This document shows positions 1 through 4,709 of a stretch of DNA of 5,173 nucleotides, in pieces (positions within the stretch are counted from its first letter, which is position 1; each line of letters starts with the position of its first letter). This DNA comes from a bacterium. GTDB lineage: Bacteria; SZUA-79; Acidulodesulfobacterales; Acidulodesulfobacteraceae. Where the stretch lies: NCBI GenBank assembly GCA_021794335.1, contig JAJYQZ010000043.1, positions 1 through 5,173 on the forward strand. The letters run 5' to 3'. Both the position numbers and the translations under genes were made by a program. Below the pieces are notes generated by a model. That model searched no databases. It saw nothing but the letters and a program-made list of their open reading frames with translations, and was not told where the DNA came from.

Positions 1-295
1 TATATGATAGTTCACGATCTCTTTCGTTTGATGCAATATCATAGTTATCCCCCTGGTATTCGGAAGAATCTTTTGACGAACCCTCTTTAATGCTTGCATC
101 TATCTCCTTAAAAATTGCCCTTTTCATTAAGGTCAGGGTTTCCTTTATTTCCCCGAGTTCTTTATCCGAAAACACGGTTGAGGCCGGGTGATTTTCAATT
201 TCATTCTCCTCAAGAATAGTTTCATCTTTATCTTTTGCCGCCGATGCCTTTTTTGCAGGCGCATGTTTATCCTTTGCTATTTTTTTATTTTTCAT
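1..295 (-). CDS. probable DksA/TraR-family zinc-finger protein, N-terminal part (runs off left edge)
   Basis: About 98 codons are visible; the C-terminal half is outside the window. The reading begins MKNKKIAKDKHAPAKKASAA, a Lys/Ala-rich tail, and continues through an acidic, probably helical stretch (around FSDKELGEIKETLTLMKRAI) to DNYDIASNERDRELSY. That last motif resembles the D-x-A-[SD]-x-E-x-[ED]-R-E-L segment that precedes the C4 zinc finger in DksA/TraR proteins. Known members bind in the RNA polymerase secondary channel or act as small zinc-finger regulators. The zinc-finger cysteines lie beyond the edge and cannot be confirmed. The start at 295 is preferred over an in-frame ATG at 301 because GGAG at 307-304 is 8 nt from the former and only 2 nt from the latter. 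The gene is divergent from the dGTPase gene. Assignment rests on one motif plus general layout, so it is moderate. Confidence 0.6.
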   Translation of the reverse strand, partial: MKNKKIAKDKHAPAKKASAAKDKDETILEENEIENHPASTVFSDKELGEIKETLTLMKRAIFKEIDASIKEGSSKDSSEYQGDNYDIASNERDRELSY

Positions 296-303
296 TTTCA
301 TTT

Positions 304-307
304 CTCC
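304..307 (-). promoter_or_regulatory. Shine-Dalgarno site that selects the start of the DksA/TraR-like gene
   Basis: GGAG lies on the minus strand at 307-304. It is 8 nt upstream of ATG 295-293 but only 2 nt from ATG 301-299, so the second in-frame ATG is the more likely initiator. Confidence 0.55.
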
Positions 308-343
308 GCTCAAAAAAATTTTACTTTTTAAAAATGTTGGTTT

Positions 344-372
344 AGTATATATTTAATAAAAGGTAAAAGCAA
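344..372 (-). promoter_or_regulatory. candidate sigma70-type promoter of the DksA/TraR-like gene
   Basis: Read on the minus strand, TTGCTT (372-367) is followed by a 17-bp spacer and TATACT (349-344). The -10 box matches TATAAT at 5 of 6 positions and the -35 box matches TTGACA at 3 of 6. Transcription would start near 337, giving a leader of about 40 nt. The promoter lies just outside element E1 (386-551), so the insertion leaves it intact. This is a pattern match in AT-rich DNA. Confidence 0.4.
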
Positions 373-385
373 GTCCAAAGTTGAG

Positions 386-551
386 CCCAAAATTGCCGAT
401 AGAAATCTCTCAAATGGCTTTAAAACTATATGAACACTGGATTCCCGCTTTCGCGGGAATGACATTGCAGGTTTTTAAGTTTTCACCCAACGGGTGTCAT
501 TCCCGCGAAAGCGGGAATCCAGAATTATAATTTTCTATCGGCAATTTTGGG
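386..551 (+). mobile_element. MITE-like inverted-repeat element E1 (166 bp)
   Basis: This non-coding element has perfect 20-bp terminal inverted repeats: CCCAAAATTGCCGATAGAAA at 386-405 and its complement at 532-551. Inside is a second perfect 28-bp inverted repeat (437-464 with 495-522). Each arm of it contains a 20-bp hairpin, ATTCCCGCTTTCGCGGGAAT at 441-460 and ATTCCCGCGAAAGCGGGAAT at 499-518. The element is flanked by the direct repeat TTGAG (381-385 and 552-556), which looks like a 5-bp target duplication. It contains no coding sequence, so a transposase would have to act in trans. The inner palindrome fits the ATTCCC-N8-GGGAAT pattern of the neisserial dRS3 repeat; that is a resemblance, not proof of relatedness. 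It sits between two divergent genes, and its right end is 43 bp before the dGTPase start codon. Confidence 0.8.
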
Positions 552-594
552 TTGAGGCCTATGGTAGAGGTCTATAAGCGCGGGAGGCAAAGCA

Positions 595-2079
595 ATGGGA
601 CATATAAGAGTTTATGAATACGGCTATGACAATAAAAAAGAGGGCGGGATAAGGACGCCTTATCAAATAGACAGAGATAGAATAATCCACTCCGGCGCAT
701 TCAGGAGGCTTCGCAACAAGACCCAGGTTTTTGGGGTTTTTACTCTGGATTATTATAGAACAAGGCTTACGCATTCGCTCGAGGTTTCACAAATAGCCCG
801 CTCCATTGCATCGAATATGAACAAAAAATACGGTTTAAATATAGATATAGACCTTATAGAAGCAATTTCCCTTGCCCACGATATAGGGCATCCCCCGTTC
901 GGGCATGTGGGAGAATCTATTATAAATGAAAAACTAAAAGGAATTACCGATGAAGAGTGCGGTTTTGAGGCGAATGCCCAGAATATCAGAATACTTAATT
1001 TTCTCGAAAAAAAGTTTTATGACAAAGATAATAATAAAATATATGGACTGAATCCGTCTCTAAAAACGATTGACGGAATATTAAAATATAAACTGCCCTA
1101 TTCTTTATCGGATAAATCGAAACATTTTATATATGACGGCGATATTTTTATACTGGAACGACTCCACGGAAAAAGCTTTATAGAATTTATAGAAAAAAAT
1201 TTTCATTATATAAATAAATATGAAAACAAAAATATTAAGGAAGAATTTTTTGAGGCTTCAAGATGCTTGGAATGCCAGATATTGAATGCCGCGGATGACA
1301 TAGCGTATGCAACGCACGATTTAGAAGACGGGGTCGAGTCGAAACTTATAGACGCAACGGGCCGTTCAAAAGTCAAAAGATATGTGAAGGCGGGCGGGTT
1401 TCTTGCCGGGGATTTAGCGGGAATAGAGTCCGGAATAGATAAATTTTTTAACGGCCTTACGGATATATTTGGATCCTTTAACGATAACGGAAGGGCGGCG
1501 CAAACAGAACGGAGCGGAGCCGGGCGGAGCCCGCTTCTATCAGGTGATAACATATACCCCGCTATGTGCCTAATTAAAATAAAAACCGATTTAAAGGAAT
1601 TTTTTTCAAGATACATATCTAAATTTATTTTAAACATAGATATAGAAGACAGAGAAAAATACATCGGCCGGGGCAAAAACGATTTAATTAAAAAAATCCC
1701 GCTCGATTTTAAAAACGATTCATATAAGTATAATCTTATCTGGAAAAATGAGGTTAATGTCGAGATCAAGGCGCTAAAACAAATTTCATACAGGCTTGTT
1801 ATGGAAAACAAGGATATACTGTTAAACAGGTATAAGGTTAAAAACATTATAGAAAAGTTATTTTGCGTATTTTCGGATAAAAACAATCTGAAGCTTTATC
1901 CCGACGATTTTCAGGAGTTATATGAAAATGGATTTTACGGCGGATTTGGAAAAAATGGATTTTATGTAATGTGCGGCGATTATATTAGCGGCATGACGGA
2001 TATATATGCCGTTAAGCTGTACTCGGCGTTATTTGAAGCCAAAAGTTTTCCGGGTATTTCTTCTTCTATCGAGTCATAG
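595..2079 (+). CDS. dgt: deoxyguanosinetriphosphate triphosphohydrolase-like HD-domain protein
   Basis: This 494-residue protein belongs to the dGTPase family, which hydrolyses dNTPs (classically dGTP) to the deoxynucleoside and tripolyphosphate in the cytoplasm. The N-terminal signature RTPYQIDRDRIIHSGAFRRL (20-39) leads to the HD metal site: H60 in RLTHS, H95-D96 in AHDIGHPPFGH, and the distal Asp in NAADDIAYATHDLEDG (D234/D235). H99 and H104 are also present. Near the C-terminus, DYISGMTDIYA matches the conserved family ending. Length is within the family range (roughly 340-500). ATG 595 is the first possible start after an in-frame TAG at 565-567, with GGGAGG at 582-587 spaced 7 nt away. 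Residues about 298-316 form a Gly/Ser/Arg-rich segment encoded by unusually GC-rich, repetitive DNA. The gene is bracketed by inverted copies of the 166-bp element. Substrate preference cannot be read from sequence. Confidence 0.93.
   Translation: MGHIRVYEYGYDNKKEGGIRTPYQIDRDRIIHSGAFRRLRNKTQVFGVFTLDYYRTRLTHSLEVSQIARSIASNMNKKYGLNIDIDLIEAISLAHDIGHPPFGHVGESIINEKLKGITDEECGFEANAQNIRILNFLEKKFYDKDNNKIYGLNPSLKTIDGILKYKLPYSLSDKSKHFIYDGDIFILERLHGKSFIEFIEKNFHYINKYENKNIKEEFFEASRCLECQILNAADDIAYATHDLEDGVESKLIDATGRSKVKRYVKAGGFLAGDLAGIESGIDKFFNGLTDIFGSFNDNGRAAQTERSGAGRSPLLSGDNIYPAMCLIKIKTDLKEFFSRYISKFILNIDIEDREKYIGRGKNDLIKKIPLDFKNDSYKYNLIWKNEVNVEIKALKQISYRLVMENKDILLNRYKVKNIIEKLFCVFSDKNNLKLYPDDFQELYENGFYGGFGKNGFYVMCGDYISGMTDIYAVKLYSALFEAKSFPGISSSIES
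1488..1536 (+). repeat. GC-rich repetitive block inside the dGTPase gene
   Basis: In an otherwise AT-rich gene this stretch is strongly G+C-rich. GCGGAGCC occurs twice at a 10-bp period (1514-1521 and 1524-1531), and CGGGC (1521-1525) can pair with GCCCG (1529-1533) around a GGA loop. It encodes a low-complexity segment including AAQTERSGAGRSP (about residues 301-313) and keeps the frame open. It could be a small in-frame insertion or a naturally variable loop; the sequence alone does not decide. Confidence 0.45.
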
Positions 2080-2084
2080 TTCCT

Positions 2085-2250
2085 CCCAAAATTGCCGATA
2101 GAAAATTTATTATATGGATTCCCGCTTTCGCGGGAATGACATCCGTTGGGTGAAAACCTAAAAACCTACAAAGTCATTCCCGCAAAAGCGGGAATCCAGT
2201 GTTCATGTAGTCTTAAAGTCATTTTAAAGATTTCTACCTGCAATTTTGGG
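2085..2250 (-). mobile_element. MITE-like inverted-repeat element E2 (166 bp, opposite orientation to E1)
   Basis: Reverse-complemented, this element aligns with E1 end to end without gaps. Both are 166 bp, and I count about 18 differences by hand. The ends are CCCAAAATTGCCGATAGAAA at 2085-2104 and TTTCTACCTGCAATTTTGGG at 2231-2250, matching as inverted repeats at 18 of 20 positions. The inner hairpins are ATTCCCGCTTTCGCGGGAAT (2118-2137) and ATTCCCGCAAAAGCGGGAAT (2176-2195). The flanks TTCCT (2080-2084) and TTTCT (2251-2255) form a near-perfect 5-bp direct repeat. The element begins 5 bp after the dGTPase stop codon and ends just before the rubredoxin 1 promoter. Its hairpins have no following T-run, so they are not convincing intrinsic terminators. 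Confidence 0.8.
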
Positions 2251-2263
2251 TTTCTTTAATGCC

Positions 2264-2292
2264 TTTAAAAAACGGTAAAAATTTGGTATAAT
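2264..2292 (+). promoter_or_regulatory. candidate sigma70-type promoter of rubredoxin 1
   Basis: TTTAAA (2264-2269) is followed by a 17-bp spacer and a perfect TATAAT (2287-2292). Transcription would begin near 2299, giving a leader of about 37 nt. The site starts 13 bp after the end of element E2, so rubredoxin 1 appears to have its own promoter rather than depending on read-through from the dGTPase gene. Confidence 0.55.
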
Positions 2293-2307
2293 TTAACTGT
2301 AAGGAAA

Positions 2308-2328
2308 AAGGAGGTTAAACAAAGAGGA
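2308..2328 (+). promoter_or_regulatory. two purine-rich ribosome-binding candidates before rubredoxin 1
   Basis: AGAGGA (2323-2328) lies 7 nt before ATG 2336 and is the likely Shine-Dalgarno site. A stronger AAGGAGG (2308-2314) lies 21 nt before the ATG, too far to serve it directly, and no start codon follows it at normal spacing. It might act as a ribosome standby site or have no function. Confidence 0.4.
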
Positions 2329-2335
2329 CTATAAT

Positions 2336-2539
2336 ATGATAAATATACAAACTAAAAACGATATTCAAAATATAACGGATAAAGATAAATATTTATGCGA
2401 GGCATGTCCTTACATCTATGACCCCGAAAAGGGGGACCCCGATGGCGGAATCGCCCCCGGAACGCCTTTTGAGGATATACCCGACGATTGGCTGTGCCCG
2501 ATATGCAAAATGGACAAGACCCATTTTGTAAAAATATAG
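2336..2539 (+). CDS. rubredoxin, non-canonical at both post-CxxC glycines
   Basis: A 67-residue rubredoxin: a small cytoplasmic one-electron carrier with a single iron held by four cysteines, C21, C24, C54 and C57. The core shows the family pattern [29 protein letters not shown], then W52 and CPIC, ending DKTHF. The iron ligands are intact, but the residue after each CxxC pair, normally Gly (CxxCG and CPxCG), is Pro25 and Lys58. These glycines are conserved in ordinary rubredoxins, so the metal loops may be strained or the redox potential shifted (inference). The 17 residues before the core are polar and Lys/Asp-rich, with no signal peptide. From the lead Lys to the final Phe it is identical to rubredoxin 2 at 34 of 47 positions, so the two look like diverged duplicates. 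It probably has its own promoter (2264-2292). Its electron partner is unknown. Confidence 0.92.
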   Translation: MINIQTKNDIQNITDKDKYLCEACPYIYDPEKGDPDGGIAPGTPFEDIPDDWLCPICKMDKTHFVKI

Positions 2540-2614
2540 GGAAACGCGAATTTTATTAAATTTCTCCCTCCCCTCCTCAAAATAAATTAAGAAGGGGGTA
2601 TAGAAGTCTGCCGC

Positions 2615-2626
2615 GGAGTTGGGGTC
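2615..2626 (+). repeat. extra copy of the E3 right-end sequence, left of E3
   Basis: GGAGTTGGGGTC here is repeated exactly at 2832-2843, where it spans the right end of element E3 and its flank. It may be the remnant of an earlier insertion whose right end abutted the same target. Confidence 0.4.
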
Positions 2627-2628
2627 AA

Positions 2629-2840
2629 CCCTAATCCCGATTTAGAAAATATTTATAAGTTCTAATGCTAAATAATTCTGGATTACCGCTTCGCTCTCGA
2701 CCTTTGGTCTCGTGAAGTTTCAAAGAAACTTTCCCGCTGAAGCGGGTTGGGACTTTGAGGGAATTTATAATTTCACCCGTTAGGCGTCATTCCCGCGAAA
2801 GCGGGAATCCAGAATATAAAATCCTAAATCGGGAGTTGGG
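2629..2840 (+). mobile_element. diverged, rearranged relative of the E1/E2 element (E3, about 212 bp)
   Basis: The ends are inverted repeats: TCCCGATTTAG (2635-2645) is the exact complement of CTAAATCGGGA (2824-2834). Both outer ends begin with CCC, as in E1. The right arm keeps the family core, with TTTCACCC, GTCATTCCC and the intact palindrome ATTCCCGCGAAAGCGGGAAT (2789-2808). The left palindrome is broken. Where E1 has ATTCCCGCTTTCGCGGGAAT, E3 starts ATTACCGCTT and then carries a block of hairpins: GACC-TTT-GGTC (2699-2709), AAGTTTC-AAA-GAAACTT (2715-2731) and CCCGCT-GA-AGCGGG (2733-2746). The flanks GTCAA (2624-2628) and GTCGA (2841-2845) match at 4 of 5 bases, as a 5-bp target duplication would. 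The exact outer limits are uncertain by a base or two. It separates the two rubredoxin genes. Confidence 0.65.
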
Positions 2841-2853
2841 GTCGAATTATCAT

Positions 2854-2882
2854 TTGCAATGCGAAGATAATTATGATATTAT
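2854..2882 (+). promoter_or_regulatory. candidate sigma70-type promoter of rubredoxin 2
   Basis: TTGCAA (2854-2859) is followed by a 17-bp spacer and TATTAT (2877-2882, 5 of 6 matches to TATAAT). Transcription would start near 2889. The leader then holds two GCGCTTAA direct repeats (2893-2900 and 2906-2913) just before the Shine-Dalgarno AGAGGAG (2914-2920). The promoter lies outside E3. Confidence 0.45.
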
Positions 2883-2927
2883 TTTGATTATTGCGCTTAA
2901 TTACCGCGCTTAAAGAGGAGTAAATCA

Positions 2928-3116
2928 ATGGCAATATCCGAAGAGCTTGCACTGCCTAAATATCAATGCGATGTTTGCGGATATATTTATGACCCAGAGG
3001 TTGGGGATTCCGTTGGGGGAATAGAACCGGGGACGCCGTTTGAAGATCTTCCCGACTACTGGGTTTGTCCTATTTGCGGCGCCGATAAGACTCATTTTCA
3101 ACATTTTACGGGATAA
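2928..3116 (+). CDS. rubredoxin, canonical
   Basis: A 62-residue rubredoxin carrying one Fe(SCys)4 centre. It acts in cytoplasmic electron transfer, for example to rubrerythrin-, superoxide reductase- or flavodiiron-type partners, none of which is in this window. The ligands are C14 and C17 in [11 protein letters not shown] and C47 and C50 in [10 protein letters not shown]. Both conserved glycines (G18, G51) are present, as are [13 protein letters not shown] and the closing KTHF. Length is slightly above the usual 52-55 because of a 10-residue leader before KYQC. ATG 2928 has AGAGGAG 7 nt upstream, an excellent Shine-Dalgarno site. The stop is 37 bp before the proposed start of the DsbA-like gene on the same strand, so the two could be co-transcribed. 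Confidence 0.95.
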   Translation: MAISEELALPKYQCDVCGYIYDPEVGDSVGGIEPGTPFEDLPDYWVCPICGADKTHFQHFTG

Positions 3117-3127
3117 AAATTTTTTCC

Positions 3128-3155
3128 TTGACTTTACATTAAAATATATTAATAT
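3128..3155 (+). promoter_or_regulatory. weak candidate promoter overlapping the start of the DsbA-like gene
   Basis: TTGACT (3128-3133, 5 of 6 matches to TTGACA) is followed by a 16-bp spacer and TAATAT (3150-3155, 4 of 6). Transcription would begin near 3162, next to the ATG at 3163, which would make the message leaderless or nearly so. The region is so AT-rich that a -10 match could be chance. Confidence 0.25.
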
Positions 3156-3840
3156 GTTTAATATGTTTAGAATATTACCATCCAAATTATTTATATTTAA
3201 GCAAATAACGTTCGTCATTATATTTTTATTTCTCGGCTTGGCATTTTTAAATAATGCCGATTCCAGAGCCTACGGTTTTTCCTATAAAAATTTTGTCAAA
3301 ACGGTTAATAAATACCGGCAGGAAGGAAATCCAAACGCAAATGTTACGGTTATCCTGTATTCGGATTATCAGTGCCCGTGGTGCAGAAAATTTGAAGAAA
3401 AAGATCTCCCATATATAATTAAGGACTATGTTAAAACAGGGAAAATCCTTATGGAATACAGAGACTTTCCGCTTACGCTGATTCATCCCTATGCTTTCAA
3501 GGCGGCAGAGTATGCGGACTGTGCGGCGCCTCAGGGAAAATATTTGCAGATACGGAGTCTTTTATACCGCCGTCAAAATAATTGGAGCGCTGTAGGAGAT
3601 TTATATTATTTCCTTAAAACCCATGCCAAAGGAACAATAAACCTTAAAAAATTGGAATCCTGCGTTAAAAGCGGTCTGCCTGAAAGACTTATAAAAAGCA
3701 ATATGGCCGCCGGAACACGATTAAGGGTCACGGGGACGCCGACTCTTTTTATATACAGGGGGCTTATACTTTATAAAAAACTCGTAGGATACCGTCCATA
3801 TTCCCAGATAAACAAAATACTCCAAAACGCCGTAAAGTAA
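3154..3840 (+). CDS. exported DsbA-like thiol-disulfide oxidoreductase
   Basis: Taking ATG 3154, the protein has 228 residues. A basic start (MFNMFRILPSKLFIFKQ) precedes the hydrophobic stretch ITFVIIFLFLGLAFL and then NNADSRAYG, a likely signal peptide with cleavage around SRA-Y, so it acts outside the cytoplasmic membrane. The mature part is a thioredoxin fold of the DsbA/Thioredoxin_4 type: VTVILYSDYQ then the active site CPWC (C74, C77; DNA 3373-3384), an alpha-helical insert, and VTGTPTLFIY with the cis-Pro (P196) facing the active site. A further pair, C123 (ADCAAPQGKY) and C170 (ESCVKSGLP), sits where some relatives carry extra cysteines. The frame is open back to 3040 inside rubredoxin 2, but that start would put about 38 unrelated residues before the signal peptide. 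No Shine-Dalgarno site precedes 3154 or the alternative ATG 3163. Whether it oxidises, reduces or isomerises disulfides is unclear, and no DsbB or DsbD partner is nearby. Confidence 0.85.
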   Translation: MFNMFRILPSKLFIFKQITFVIIFLFLGLAFLNNADSRAYGFSYKNFVKTVNKYRQEGNPNANVTVILYSDYQCPWCRKFEEKDLPYIIKDYVKTGKILMEYRDFPLTLIHPYAFKAAEYADCAAPQGKYLQIRSLLYRRQNNWSAVGDLYYFLKTHAKGTINLKKLESCVKSGLPERLIKSNMAAGTRLRVTGTPTLFIYRGLILYKKLVGYRPYSQINKILQNAVK

Positions 3841-3849
3841 GATTTAAAT

Positions 3850-4665
3850 TTATATATTTCCCGTAATATAAATATGTTTATCCCCGCTGTTATCGGGAAT
3901 ATTCCTGAAACCCTTTATAAATTTGGAAACCAGCGTCTCCGTTTTAACAAGCGCCTCTTCTATTTTTAAACCTTTCGCAAGATATGCCGTTAAGGCTGCG
4001 GAAAAAGCGCACCCTGTGCCGTGAATTTTTTTATCTAATTCAATTCTTTCGCTTTCGTTAACAAAAAAATGGTTTCCCGAATCCAGTATGATGTTGTATA
4101 TTTTGCCTTTATTAAGATTTGCGTTAATATGCGACCCTTTTATTACAATGTTCTTAATCCCCGGTATATTTTCTTTAATTCTTTTCGCCGCCTTTTTCAT
4201 TCCGTTTAAATTATCAATCTTTTCTCCAGAAATCAATTCCGCCTCCATGATATTCGGAGTGATAACCGTTGCAAGTTTAAATAATGGCATTAAAAAATCG
4301 GGATAACTGCTATCCTTCATTATAAGCCTTTTATTAGAGGTTGAAATATGCACGGGATCTATTACGACAATCTTGACCATATATTTCTTCAGGTATTCGC
4401 TTAATATCAAGCTTTGCTCTTCACAGGCTATAAGCCCTGTTTTGACGGCATCAACTCTGAAATAATCAAAAACGGCCTTAAGCTCAATATCAAAAAAACC
4501 TTCCGAAACAGGTATTATCCCGTAGATGTTATCGGGATTTTGCGCCGTCATAGCGGTTATTGCCGACAGGCCGAATATTTTAAGCCTTGAAAATATTTTG
4601 GCATCCGATGTTATTCCAGCCCCGCCCGAACCGTCAAAACCCGCTACCGATAAAGCCTTTATCAT
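3850..4665 (-). CDS. thiD: hydroxymethylpyrimidine/phosphomethylpyrimidine kinase
   Basis: A 271-residue ribokinase-fold protein, close to the usual ThiD length of about 266. ThiD phosphorylates HMP and then HMP-P to HMP-PP in the thiamine pyrophosphate pathway. Signatures in order are AGFDGSGGAGITSDAK (8-23), SAITAMTAQNP (34-44), AVKTGLIA (73-80), VVIDPVH (100-106), ATVITPNIMEAELISG (132-147), IVIKGSH (173-179) and the anion-hole/catalytic HGTGCAFSAALTAYLAKG (215-232, Cys219). Several positions differ from the common pattern: AGSD is AGFD, KIGM is KTGL, and DPVM is DPVH. ATG 4665 has AAGGTG 5 nt upstream, a modest Shine-Dalgarno site. The gene follows polX by 44 bp on the same strand and probably shares its transcript. 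Its end is 9 bp from the convergent DsbA-like gene, with no obvious terminator between. No other thiamine gene and no TPP riboswitch is visible here. Confidence 0.9.
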   Translation of the reverse strand: MIKALSVAGFDGSGGAGITSDAKIFSRLKIFGLSAITAMTAQNPDNIYGIIPVSEGFFDIELKAVFDYFRVDAVKTGLIACEEQSLILSEYLKKYMVKIVVIDPVHISTSNKRLIMKDSSYPDFLMPLFKLATVITPNIMEAELISGEKIDNLNGMKKAAKRIKENIPGIKNIVIKGSHINANLNKGKIYNIILDSGNHFFVNESERIELDKKIHGTGCAFSAALTAYLAKGLKIEEALVKTETLVSKFIKGFRNIPDNSGDKHIYITGNI

Positions 4666-4709
4666 TTTTTCACCTTTTCACCGGAAAGACCCATAATTAA
4701 AAATCCCTC

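Noticed and set aside
441..518. Element hairpins as intrinsic terminators or a CRISPR-like array
   Set aside because: No T-tract follows the hairpins on the relevant strand, and the palindromes occur as paired arms of an inverted-repeat element without regular spacers.
552..578. TTGAGG-N15-TATAAG as a dGTPase promoter
   Set aside because: The 15-bp spacer is short and the implied transcription start (about 585) would fall inside the Shine-Dalgarno sequence at 582-587.
1206..1886. A 226-codon open frame on the minus strand, opposite the dGTPase gene
   Set aside because: It is wholly antisense to a strongly conserved dGTPase, its translation is low-complexity Ser/Leu/Phe-rich with no recognisable domain, and it has no convincing ribosome binding site. 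It is a shadow frame.
386..2250. dgt plus E1 and E2 as a composite transposon
   Set aside because: The outer flanks do not match each other, whereas each element has its own matching 5-bp flanks, so separate insertions explain the data better.
2564..2597. Pyrimidine-rich then GGGGG stretch as a terminator after rubredoxin 1
   Set aside because: CCCCTCC and AAGGGGG pair only partly, with mismatches and wobble pairs, and no T-run follows.
3040..3153. Upstream extension of the DsbA-like frame into rubredoxin 2
   Set aside because: It would overlap the rubredoxin by 77 bp and place about 38 unrelated residues before a good signal peptide. The ATG at 3154 or 3163 fits an exported protein better.
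2925..3218. A 97-codon minus-strand frame over rubredoxin 2
   Set aside because: It lies opposite an unmistakable rubredoxin with a good start site, and its translation resembles no family I recognise.
4088..4306. A 72-codon hydrophobic plus-strand frame inside thiD
   Set aside because: The hydrophobic character arises from the complement of thiD codons; there is no independent start signal.
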